A program made the translations under genes and the position numbers. Below are positions 8,910-17,400 of a stretch of 37,576 nucleotides of DNA, one piece after another. The notes under the pieces were generated by a model. It did no database searches. It saw only the letters and a program-made list of their open reading frames with translations, and was not told the DNA's origin. Numbering within the stretch: position 1 is the stretch's first letter; every line of letters starts with the position of its first letter. The stretch comes from an uncultured Bacillota bacterium. GTDB lineage: Bacteria > Bacillota > Dehalobacteriia > UBA7702. The stretch covers positions 1 to 37,576 of the forward strand of contig CADBQN010000004.1 in the NCBI GenBank assembly GCA_902796855.1, read 5' to 3'.

Positions 8910-10082
8910 TTAAAGCTGCGCCAGCAGCGTATCCATGGCCTTTTGCAGCTGATTGTCGGCGGCGGGGTCGAGGGAATAGATAACGCTGACGTCGTCGCTG
9001 TTCAGCGCTTCTTCCACATCGGGCTCGACGCCGATTTCGTGGATCTTGTGCTGATCGGGGCTGAGGTACTCCGCGGTGGTCACTTTCACCGCGGCGCCGT
9101 CGGCGAGGTTATAGACCGTCTGGATGATGCCCTTGCCGAAGGTCGTGACTCCCACCAGCGTCGCCCGGCCGTTGTCCTTGAGCGCCCCGGAGAGGATCTC
9201 CGCCGCCGAGGCGCTGTTTTCGTTGATCAGCACCACCAGCGGGTAGGAGCAGGGATTGGCGTTCTCCGCGTCGTAAACGGTCTCGCCGGATTTTTCCTCC
9301 ACCCAGAGCACGTGATCGCCCTGGCTCAAAAACATATCGGCGACCTGGAGCACGGCGCCGACGCTGCCGCCGGGGTTATTGCGCAGATCCAGAAGGATGC
9401 CGCGGATATTCCCCTCCTTCTCCAAAGAGCGGAGGTTCTCTTCCAGCTCCGCCGGGGTGTTCTCGGCAAAGGAGGAAAGGCTGATATAGGCGATGCCGTC
9501 CTGACCGTCGAGGAAGCGGCTCTCCACGGTGGGGATATCGACATGGGCGCGGTCCAGCTCAAAGCTGAGGATCTCGCCGTCGCGGCGGATCTCCAGCGTA
9601 AAATGGCTTTCCTCGCCCTTTTTGATGAGGGCGGATATCTCCTCGGCGTTGACGCCGGCCATGCTCTCACCGTTGACAGAGACGATCTCGTCGCCGGCGA
9701 GGATCCCGGCCTCAAAGGCGGGGGAGCCTTTGATCGGCGCCATGACGACGGTATACTCGGCGTCGTTCTCCGTCACCAGATAGATGCCGAGGCCCTCGTA
9801 GGAGCCGTTGTATTCTTCCATCAAATCGCTGTATTCCTCAGCGGTGAGGTAATAGGAATAGGGATCGTCCAGCTCGTCGATCATGCCGCCGATGGCGCCC
9901 TCGGCCTTTTCCGAGGCAGAAAGCGACTTCAGGCTGGCGTGGTCGAGGATGCTGACCGTTCGGAGCACGTTGCCGACGTTGGCGATATTAAAGAAGAACA
10001 TCGTCGCCAAAAGGAACAGCGGCAGGATCACGCCGATGAGCAGACCGGCGATCAGCCCCTTGCCGAAGGTTTTGTTTTTCAA
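8910..10082 (-). CDS. C-terminal processing protease, S41 family
   Basis: This is a membrane-anchored serine protease of the CtpA/CtpB type. The 390-residue protein has an N-terminal transmembrane segment (about 9-32), a PDZ domain (about 90-165) with the segment GSPAFEAGILAGDEIVSVNG, and the S41 catalytic core with Ser in NENSASAAEILSG (about 288) and Lys in FGKGIIQT (about 314). The likely start is TTG at 10082: AAGGAG lies 7 nt before it, whereas the upstream in-frame ATG at 10133 adds an untypical sequence and sits close to a hairpin. It follows the M23 hydrolase, ftsX and ftsE, so it may process or regulate peptidoglycan hydrolases at division; that role is inferred from context. Confidence 0.9.
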   Translation of the reverse strand: MKNKTFGKGLIAGLLIGVILPLFLLATMFFFNIANVGNVLRTVSILDHASLKSLSASEKAEGAIGGMIDELDDPYSYYLTAEEYSDLMEEYNGSYEGLGIYLVTENDAEYTVVMAPIKGSPAFEAGILAGDEIVSVNGESMAGVNAEEISALIKKGEESHFTLEIRRDGEILSFELDRAHVDIPTVESRFLDGQDGIAYISLSSFAENTPAELEENLRSLEKEGNIRGILLDLRNNPGGSVGAVLQVADMFLSQGDHVLWVEEKSGETVYDAENANPCSYPLVVLINENSASAAEILSGALKDNGRATLVGVTTFGKGIIQTVYNLADGAAVKVTTAEYLSPDQHKIHEIGVEPDVEEALNSDDVSVIYSLDPAADNQLQKAMDTLLAQL

Positions 10083-10140
10083 ACGAATCACTCCTTCCGT
10101 GAAGTATATGCCCCCCTCACCGCCGCTATACAAAAGGAAT

Positions 10141-10161
10141 CCGTGGGAAGGTCTCCCACGG
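10141..10161 (-). terminator. hairpin between the M23 hydrolase gene and ctpA
   Basis: An 8-bp stem (10141-10148 with 10154-10161) with a 5-nt loop is followed on the minus strand by a modest T-rich stretch. It lies 68 nt past the M23 stop codon and 58 nt before ctpA, and may lower expression of the downstream gene. Confidence 0.5.
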
Positions 10162-10228
10162 AAATCCGGTCTGTCAAGGAGTCAAAAAGCGAGAGCGGCG
10201 CGGCGTTTCGCGGGGCGCTCAAAGGAGG

Positions 10229-11401
10229 TCACTGGGAAATATAGCCCCAGGGGCTCACCGGGCTGCCGTTGACGCGCACCTCAAAGTGGAGGTGGTTCCC
10301 GGTGCTGGCGCCGGTGGAGCCGACGCCGCCAAGGCGCTGACCGCGGGAAACGGTCTGCCCGACGGAAACGTTGATCGACGACATGTGCCCGTAAAGGGTG
10401 CTGATGTTGCTGCCGTGGGCGACGATGACGTTATGGCCGTAACCGGTGGAAAGGTTCTGGACCCGAATGACGGTGCCGCTTTCGGCGGCGAGAATCGGCG
10501 TCCCCGCCGGGGCGGCGATATCGACGCCGGCGTGGAGTCTTCTCGTCCCGGAAATCGGGTGGATGCGGTAACCGAAGTTAGAGGAGACCCGTCCCTGAAT
10601 CGCCAAAGGCCAGCCGAAAACACCGGAGCCGGTGTAGGTGTAGGCGACATCCGTCGAGGACAGCGAGGCGTAATAGGAATTGATCTCCGCGGCGATGGAG
10701 GCGGATTGTTTTTCCATTTCCTCCAATTCCTCTTCCAAAACGGCTTCTTCGCTTTCAAGCTGATCCAGGAGGGCCATTTTGGCGTCGACCTGTTTTTCGT
10801 ATTCCGCTTCCTCGGCCTGTTTCCGTTCCTGGAGGGCGAGGATCTGATTTCTCGTCGTTTCCAGCTCTTTCAGTTTTTCCTCGGCGAGGACCTTGTTTTC
10901 CTGAATCGTCGTGATGATGTTCTGATCCTGTTCCACGATTTTGGAGAGGAAGATAAAGCCGGAAATAAAGTCTTCCACGCTTTCGGAGCTGAAGATCACG
11001 TCGAGATAGGAGACGTCGCCGTTGCGGTAGATGGCGCAGACCCGGGTCCGCAGTTCCGCCTGAGAGGCCTCAAGCTGGGCCTTGATGTTTTCATACTCAA
11101 TCTGCTGATTGGCGAGGTTTTCCTCGGCCACGGCGAGATCGTGGGTGATCTGGTCGATCTCCTTCTGGACGGCGTCCAGGTTGGCGTTGATGGTATCCAG
11201 CTGTTCCTGGGTGGATTTCTGAGAGGACTGGTTCGTTTCCAGTTCGGATTTCTTGTCCTTGATCTGGGAGTCGATGTCCTCTTTCTTGTCCTTCAGCTCG
11301 TCGACGTCGGCGGCGTAAACGGCGCCGCTGACGGCGATGACCGCCGTCAGAACGAGGACGAGGAGAAGCGTCATTTTCCTGGTGTGCTTTTTCATAAACA
11401 T
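10229..11401 (-). CDS. EnvC-like peptidoglycan hydrolase or activator, M23 family
   Basis: The 390-residue secreted protein starts with a signal peptide (basic KKHTRK, a hydrophobic core, cleavage near AVYAAD at about 31). A long coiled coil follows (about 32-245), rich in E, K and Q. The LytM/M23 zinc peptidase domain is at the C-terminus, with the ligands in HAGVDIAAPAG (about 288) and GNHLHFEVRVN (about 367), plus the typical LYGHM. Both HxGxD-type and HxH ligands are intact, so it could be catalytically active, unlike EnvC itself. It directly follows ftsX, and FtsEX is known to activate such coiled-coil partners (EnvC, PcsB, CwlO), so the two are predicted to act together in cell separation. 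The first ATG at 11401 is 5 nt from AAGGA. Confidence 0.9.
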   Translation of the reverse strand: MFMKKHTRKMTLLLVLVLTAVIAVSGAVYAADVDELKDKKEDIDSQIKDKKSELETNQSSQKSTQEQLDTINANLDAVQKEIDQITHDLAVAEENLANQQIEYENIKAQLEASQAELRTRVCAIYRNGDVSYLDVIFSSESVEDFISGFIFLSKIVEQDQNIITTIQENKVLAEEKLKELETTRNQILALQERKQAEEAEYEKQVDAKMALLDQLESEEAVLEEELEEMEKQSASIAAEINSYYASLSSTDVAYTYTGSGVFGWPLAIQGRVSSNFGYRIHPISGTRRLHAGVDIAAPAGTPILAAESGTVIRVQNLSTGYGHNVIVAHGSNISTLYGHMSSINVSVGQTVSRGQRLGGVGSTGASTGNHLHFEVRVNGSPVSPWGYISQ

Positions 11402-11423
11402 AACTTTCCTTCCGGGCGAAACA

Positions 11424-12326
11424 TCACTGTTTTTTCGCGCGTTCCTTCAGGTAAACGTTGAGTGACAGCAGCGAGCCGGCGGAGCCCAGCAAAACGCCGA
11501 ACAGCAGCATAAAGCCGAAGATATAGAAGAAATCGGTGTTGACGCGGACGAGGCTCATAAAGACCAGCACGGAGCTGAATTGATCGATGAACAGGGTATA
11601 GGCGCCGTAGAGCAGGGCCACGGCGATGATGCCGCCGAAAAGCCCCATGACCATCCCGGCGATGCAGAAGGGCCAGCGGATATACCAGTTGGAGGCGCCG
11701 ACATAGCGCATGATGATGATTTCCGATTTGCGGCTGGCCACGGTGACCTTGATGTTGAAGGCCACGATGACGATGGAAGCGACGACGAGGAAAAGGATGA
11801 GGGCGATGCCGAAGTAGCGGATCCATTTCAGCATCTGAAAGAGGTTGTCCACGGTATCGTCGCCGTACTGCGCCTCGGCTACGCCGTCGAGGGCTTCCAG
11901 CTTCTCGGCGACGGGCGCCACGTCATCGGCGCTGTCCGCCGTCACCATATAGGAATCGGGCAGCGGGTTCCGACCGAGACTGCTGAGGAGCGTTTCTGGC
12001 GTTTCTTCCAACTGGGTCGCCATATTGGCCAGCGCCTCTTCTTTGGAGATAAAGGTCACATCGTCGACGCCGTCGATCTCACGAATCGACGTCACCAGCG
12101 CCGAGGCGGTCTCGGCGGGGAGATCTTCTTCCAAAAAGGCCTGGATCTCAACGGTGGACTCGATGTCGTTGGCGAATTTATTGATGTTCAGCACAATGAC
12201 GCTGAACACGCCGCAGACAAAGAGGGTCAGGGCGATGGTGGCGATGGAAGCGATGGTCATCAGGATATTTCGCCGCAGGGACTGGGAAGCCTCGACGAAA
12301 AAGCGGCTAAACGAGCGCAATTTCAT
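11424..12326 (-). CDS. ftsX: cell division protein FtsX
   Basis: FtsX is the permease-like subunit of the FtsEX complex, which couples ATP hydrolysis to peptidoglycan hydrolases at the septum. The 300-residue protein has a transmembrane helix near 25-48, an extracellular domain (about 50-165) and three C-terminal transmembrane segments (from about 165), the FtsX topology. The ATG at 12326 is chosen: GGAGG lies 8 nt upstream and the sequence MKLRSFSRFF follows. It overlaps the last 20 nt of ftsE. An upstream frame start at 12368 would add an unusual extension. The M23 hydrolase gene follows after 22 nt. Confidence 0.95.
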   Translation of the reverse strand: MKLRSFSRFFVEASQSLRRNILMTIASIATIALTLFVCGVFSVIVLNINKFANDIESTVEIQAFLEEDLPAETASALVTSIREIDGVDDVTFISKEEALANMATQLEETPETLLSSLGRNPLPDSYMVTADSADDVAPVAEKLEALDGVAEAQYGDDTVDNLFQMLKWIRYFGIALILFLVVASIVIVAFNIKVTVASRKSEIIIMRYVGASNWYIRWPFCIAGMVMGLFGGIIAVALLYGAYTLFIDQFSSVLVFMSLVRVNTDFFYIFGFMLLFGVLLGSAGSLLSLNVYLKERAKKQ

Positions 12327-13005
12327 GATAGCCACCTCCCTCCTCATCGTAGATGATGCGTCCCTCATGGAGCATGATGACGCGTTTTCTCATTTCATCG
12401 ACGATATCCTGAGCGTGGGTCGCCATGACGACGGTGGTGCCCTTGTCGTTGACGCGTTTCAGCACTTCCATCAGTTCTCTGGCGTTCTGCGGGTCGAGAT
12501 TGCCGGTGGGTTCGTCGGCGATGAGAATGGCGGGGCGGTTCACCAGCGCTCTGGCGATGGCCACGCGCTGCTGTTCGCCGCCGGAGAGTTCCGAGGGGAA
12601 GCTCCCGGCTTTATCGGAGAGGCCGACGACTTCCAAAATCTCCGGAACGCGCTTGCGGATGTCTTTCCGTTTGCATTCCGTCACTTCCATGGCGTAGGCC
12701 ACGTTGGCAAACACCGTTTTCTTCGGCAGCAGGCGGTAATCCTGGAAGACGAGTCCCATGGAACGGCGGTGACGCAGCAGCTCCCGGCGTTTGATCTTTC
12801 TGAGGTTGCGGCCGTTGACGATGATCTTTCCGTCGGTGGCCACTTCCTCCCGGAACAAAAGCCGGATCAGCGTGCTTTTACCGGCGCCGCTGGCGCCGCA
12901 CAGGAAAACGAATTCGCCGGCTTCTATTTCCATGGAAACATGGTCAAGGGCGAGCTGTCCGTTATCGTATTTCTTGGACACGCCCTTCAGGCTGATCATT
13001 TTCAC
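12307..13005 (-). CDS. ftsE: cell division ATP-binding protein FtsE
   Basis: This is the ATPase of FtsEX. In 232 residues it has Walker A GASGAGKST (37-45), Q-loop, signature LSGGEQQRVAIARA and Walker B ILIADEPTGNLDP. The GTG at 13005 is 7 nt after AGGAGG and preferred over the ATG two codons later, which is further away. It is the only gene in the window whose stop codon is TAG (12307-12309). If UAG were read through as pyrrolysine, the protein would gain 43 residues, ending at TAA 12178-12180 inside ftsX in another frame; the extension is rich in His, Arg and Pro and does not look like folded protein. The end at HEIALV fits FtsE. Confidence 0.95.
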   Translation of the reverse strand: MKMISLKGVSKKYDNGQLALDHVSMEIEAGEFVFLCGASGAGKSTLIRLLFREEVATDGKIIVNGRNLRKIKRRELLRHRRSMGLVFQDYRLLPKKTVFANVAYAMEVTECKRKDIRKRVPEILEVVGLSDKAGSFPSELSGGEQQRVAIARALVNRPAILIADEPTGNLDPQNARELMEVLKRVNDKGTTVVMATHAQDIVDEMRKRVIMLHEGRIIYDEEGGGYHEIALV

Positions 13006-13037
13006 ACACTTTCCTCCTAAAATGTTCGGTATTACCC

Positions 13038-13064
13038 TTCGCCGGCGGCGCGCCGCGGCGAAGC
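13038..13064. repeat. GC-rich inverted repeat in the ftsE leader
   Basis: The 8-nt arms CTTCGCCG (13038-13045) and CGGCGAAG (13057-13064) can pair across an 11-nt GC-rich centre. It sits between the promoter and ftsE start, in the transcribed leader, without a T-run. Function unknown. Confidence 0.45.
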
Positions 13065-13118
13065 GCTCACGGCGGACTCATTTTACGAAAGCCGCCGGAA
13101 CAATAAAGATTCATGGTA

Positions 13119-13147
13119 ATTATAACACACAAATAACGAATTGCCCA
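13119..13147 (-). promoter_or_regulatory. promoter of ftsE-ftsX-M23-ctpA
   Basis: TATAAT (minus strand, 13119-13124) is preceded by a TG extended -10 and, after 17 nt, by TGGGCA (13142-13147, four of six matches to TTGACA). It lies about 115 nt upstream of the ftsE GTG. The rest of the gap between ftsE and the plus-strand flavoprotein gene (13006-13327) holds the divergent promoter and no gene. Confidence 0.65.
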
Positions 13148-13258
13148 TGGAAAAACATTCTATTTCACGGAATTTTGCCTTTTTTCGATAAAAAAGCCGC
13201 CGGATTTGGCGGTGATTTCACTTTTTGTTCACGAAAATTCCATTTGCCTCAAAACCAC

Positions 13259-13287
13259 TTGACTTTTCTTTCGATAAAGAATATCAT
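13259..13287 (+). promoter_or_regulatory. promoter of the flavoprotein gene
   Basis: TTGACT (13259-13264), a 17-nt spacer and TATCAT (13282-13287) form a near-consensus housekeeping promoter that ends about 40 nt before the ATG at 13328. Confidence 0.75.
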
Positions 13288-13327
13288 TTTTATAGATATT
13301 GTCCCATGAAGGTAAAAAGGAGTTTTC

Positions 13328-13876
13328 ATGAAATTTTTAGCTTTATACGCCAGCCCCCATCAGGGGCGAAGCAATTCGGCCTATCTTCTCGACGTCATCA
13401 TCGACGAGATCCTCAAAAGCGATGAAAACACGGCAGCCAAGTGCGATCTGACGAAAATGCGCATCGGCGCCTGCATCAACTGCGGCGTCTGCCGCCGTCC
13501 CGACCGGACGGGCTGCTTTCAAAAAGACGACATGACTCCCATCGCCGAAGCCATCGCCGAGGCAGACTATATCTTCATGGCCTCGCCGCTCTACTGGTGG
13601 AACGTCAGCGCCCATCTGAAATGCTGCATCGACCGGTTTTACGGCATCCCCTTCGATCATTTCAAAGGAAAGACGATCCACCTGGTCATGACGGGGGAAT
13701 CGAAACCCGATAACGAGGGTTACGCCATCGTCGAGCGCTCCCTGACCAACGTCTGCAATTACATCGGCGCCCGGTTCGAGGGCTTTTTCGCCGGGGCTTC
13801 CACCAACACGATCCCGGCCTGGAACAACGATCAGCTCATCGCCGACGCGAAGGCCATCGGCCGCCGTTTTATCTGA
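13328..13876 (+). CDS. NADPH-dependent FMN reductase / iron-sulfur flavoprotein family protein
   Basis: This 182-residue flavodoxin-fold protein starts with the FMN phosphate-binding loop ASPHQGRSNSAYLLD (about 8-22). A compact cysteine motif follows, with CINCGVCRRPDRTGC near 50-64, which in iron-sulfur flavoproteins binds a cluster. ASPLYWWNVSAHLKCCIDRFYG is the conserved segment of the NADPH-dependent FMN reductase family. The substrate cannot be read from the sequence; it could be a quinone or FMN reductase or an electron-transfer flavoprotein. The AAGGAG site is 7 nt before ATG. A zinc-ribbon membrane protein gene follows 19 nt later, so the two probably form an operon. Confidence 0.85.
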   Translation: MKFLALYASPHQGRSNSAYLLDVIIDEILKSDENTAAKCDLTKMRIGACINCGVCRRPDRTGCFQKDDMTPIAEAIAEADYIFMASPLYWWNVSAHLKCCIDRFYGIPFDHFKGKTIHLVMTGESKPDNEGYAIVERSLTNVCNYIGARFEGFFAGASTNTIPAWNNDQLIADAKAIGRRFI

Positions 13877-13895
13877 CAAAAAGGAAACAGAACCC

Positions 13896-14426
13896 ATGAA
13901 ATGCAATCACTGCGGTTATGACGTCCCCAGGGGCATCGATTTCTGCACCAACTGCGGGGAGCCGATGCCGAAAATCAAAGAAGAGGCGCCGCAACTCCGA
14001 CAGGAACCAAAGGAGACCGCCGACATCAGCAAAAAGGAATTCATCAGCGGCTACGTACCCCACTCGGCGCGGCTCGCCGTGCACACCGGCGCGATCCTTT
14101 CCTACCTCTATTCCCTGCTCTACCTCGTCATCGTCGCCATGTCCGTCACCATCGACGGGATCACCGGCCGCAACATGCTTTTTTTGGCGGCCATCCTCCT
14201 CCTGACGCTGCTGACCCTGGGTTTCCACATCAAAAAGAGCGTCCTCTGCGCCGTCGTCGTCACGCTGACCGCGACGCTCTTCACCATCTACTGCATCGCC
14301 GTCTTCCACGAGGTCACCGTCATCTGGATCTGCGCCGGCGGCTTAGCCACCTACGGCACGGCAAAGATCAGCGGTCTGTGGAACCAATACAGCCGCACCA
14401 AACAGCTTCCCAAAAGAATCGACTGA
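13896..14426 (+). CDS. zinc-ribbon membrane protein of unknown function
   Basis: The 176-residue protein starts with a zinc ribbon, CNHCG and CTNCG near residues 3-21, a charged linker (about 25-50), and about four hydrophobic segments between 58 and 165, which place it in the membrane with the ribbon likely in the cytoplasm. Function unknown. The ATG is 19 nt past the flavoprotein stop (AAGGAAAC upstream is a plausible ribosome binding site). Other zinc-ribbon membrane proteins occur at 36.1 and 37.0 kb, but their C-termini are of a different type. Confidence 0.75.
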   Translation: MKCNHCGYDVPRGIDFCTNCGEPMPKIKEEAPQLRQEPKETADISKKEFISGYVPHSARLAVHTGAILSYLYSLLYLVIVAMSVTIDGITGRNMLFLAAILLLTLLTLGFHIKKSVLCAVVVTLTATLFTIYCIAVFHEVTVIWICAGGLATYGTAKISGLWNQYSRTKQLPKRID

Positions 14427-14431
14427 ACGGA

Positions 14432-14457
14432 AAAGAGCAGCCGCACGGCTGCTCTTT
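14432..14457. terminator. convergent terminator between the plus-strand pair and the SLH gene
   Basis: A long stem (14432-14442 with 14447-14457, perfect over 11 bp) with a 4-nt loop is followed by T-rich sequence on both strands. It lies 6 nt past the zinc-ribbon stop and 25 nt past the stop of the minus-strand SLH gene, so it can serve both. Confidence 0.7.
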
Positions 14458-14481
14458 CCCGTTTCATAAGGAGATGAGAGG

Positions 14482-17400
14482 TTATTTCAAATCACGATAG
14501 AGGAATGTCACTATCTGCGCTCGCGTACAAACCGTTTCGGGGCTGAACGTTGTCGGGGTCGTTCCGTTGGTGACGCCCTTTTCCACGGCCCACAGCACTG
14601 CTTCATAATAGAACCGGTCGGGGGAAACATCCGCAAATGGATTTTCGGTACTGCCGGGAGAAGGCATCTTTTCAAAACGATGCAGGAAAGTTACAACCTG
14701 ACCGCGCGTACAGCCCGAATCGGGGCTGAACGTCGTTGCCGTCGTTCCCTTGGTGATATCCTTTTCCACGGCCCACAGCACCGCTTTATCATAGTAGGCG
14801 CCGATGCGCACATCGCTGAAAGGATTTTGATCGCTCGTCGGTTCCGGGCTTCCCGCCGCGCGCCACAGGAAGGTCACAACCTGACCGCGCGTACATGTCG
14901 CGTCGGGACTGAACGTCGTTGCCGTCGTTCCCTTGGTGATATTCTTTTCCACGGCCCACAGCACCGCGTCATAGTAGAATCTGCCCTCCCGTACATCGGA
15001 GAAGGGATTTCTTTTATCCTTTTGCAGTTCGGTATAGGTGTCTTCCGCGGCTTTCAGCACTGACTCGTTGTCAACGAGTTTCTTCTGATCTTCCGTCAAC
15101 TGTTCATATGCTTCTCTGGCTTTTTGAATCGCCTCACCGCTGTCGCCCGTCACAGTGCCGATGGCTTCAATGAGTTCTTTCACTTTATCCGGCGTTGGCA
15201 GAGCAGAATTCTTTAATTCATTATAAGCTTTTTCTGCCGCCTCCAAAACCTTGATATTATCGACAAGTTTCTTTTGCTCCGCGGTCAGTTTGTTATAGGC
15301 GTCGCGGGCTTTCTGAATGGCGTCGCCGCTGTTCATCGTTACCGTGCCGATGCTGCCAATGAGATTCTTTACTTTGTCCGCGGCTGCCTTATCCGCCGCC
15401 GCTTTGTTTTTCAGATCGGCATAAGCTTTCTCCGCCGCCTCCAGTACCTTGATATTATCAACAAGTTTCTTTTGGTTCGCGGTCAGTTTGTTATAGGCGT
15501 CGCGGGCTTTCTGAATGGCGTCGCCGCTGTTCACCGTTACCGTGCCGATACCGCCAATGAGATTCTTTACTTTGTCCGCCGCGGCTTTATTCTGCAGATC
15601 GGCATAGGCTTTCTCCGCCGCCTCCAAAACCTTGATATTATCAACAAGTTTCTTTTGCTCCGCAGACAGATGATTATAACCTTCCCGAGCTTTTTGGAGA
15701 ATCTCCCCGCTGTTCAGCGTCACCGTACCGATGGCGTTAATAAGCACTTTCACGGCTTCAACCTCAGCGTCACCGCTGTAGCCGCTTTCATAGAGAAGCA
15801 CCTGGGTCTTTTTCGCGCCGCAGACCTTGCAGACATAGGTTACGACTCCGTTCGCCGACGGCGTCGCTTTTTTCGTAACGGTACCGTCATCCCACTCATG
15901 CGGTTCCGATTCCGTTACACCGCATTCGGAACAAGTGTGAGTATGAGCCCCCGCACCGTTATCTTTCCAGGCAGAGAATTTATGTTTCGTATGTCCCGAG
16001 GAAGGCAATTCGGAGGTGGGAGGCGAGACGGACTCTTTCGCCGGCAAAATACGGAAAAAGAGAATTGTTCCCCACGTTTCCCCACTGGAAAAAGTCGTCA
16101 CAATCTGCGCCGAATAAGTGTCAGATGCTTCCTGCTGTTTCACCGTACCGGTAATGCGTCCCAGACTATCCATCGTCAGACCGGCCGGAAGCGGCATACT
16201 CTTGCGGACTTCCATTTTTGTAACAGTATGCTTCGTCGTATGCTGTTTCGGACAATTCACGCTGTACTGCAGCTGAATATTGACTTTTTCGCCCTGAGTC
16301 ACTTCAAAATTGGTCTTCTGGAAGCTCACGGAATCATGAGGAGATGTAAGGGGTGTATAGTTACCATACGTATATGACAAAATAAGACCCTTCGTCGTCA
16401 GATTGGCATTATTCGGCGCGTTGTAATCCGTACGTTTCTTCCCGTCGATTGTCCAAGGGAATTCTTTATTGCTGTTGTATTTAAAACTGTATTTTCCGAA
16501 ATCCGAGACAACAACTGTTATTTTGTAGGAAGGATTGTGAGAAATGAGAATACCGCTGCTGTTCACACCGGTCCATTCAATGTTCGTAATCTTTGCCCGA
16601 GGATCGTTTAGTTTTAAATCATTTACAGTAGGGGCTTTATCCCCGAGATACAGGTCGCCGATTCCGGTGATATCCAAAGACGTGATATACCCCGGCGGAG
16701 TCCCCGATGAGATGGTCACCCTAAATTCGCCGCTGGATATGGTATTCTGAACGTTGCCGGCAGTCACCGTTATTTTGCAGACGTAGGTACCGGCGTCAGA
16801 GGTGTTCACCTTCCCGATGCAAAGCGAATCCCCGTAAAACGCGTAATGATTGTTGGCGGAAATGAGCGTCCCGTTCTTATACCATTTACGCGATATCGTT
16901 GATCCGTAGCTTTGCAGATTGTCAACGGCAGTTATGTAAAGATTTTCCCCGACATAACCGGTAATATATTGAATCTGATTGCCGTTTTCGAACGTCGGCA
17001 TATAGTTTACTTCCGCTTCCGCACATTTTTTTGATCCGCGTTGATTTTTAAACATACAGTAAAAAGATGCAACATCATTCACAGGTACGGTAAGTGTCGC
17101 GACACCGTTATTAAAAGAAGTACATTCAAAACGTTTTGAGCCTTCGGGGCCGCTCCGAACCCACCATGCTTCGGTGGCGTTTTTCGCTTTGGCGGTCAGC
17201 GTTACATTAGCTCCTTTTTTCGAAGCGATCTGCGGTGTCGGTGAAGAAAGAATTTCTACGGGATCCTGATTGACCGCACGAACCCACATCGTGGCCGACC
17301 GTTCTATCCGATAGGTTTGAACACCGATATATGTTTCTACAGCTGATCCTCTTACCAAGTAGAGATTATCATTCAGCATTTTATCCGTCAGCCCGGGAAT

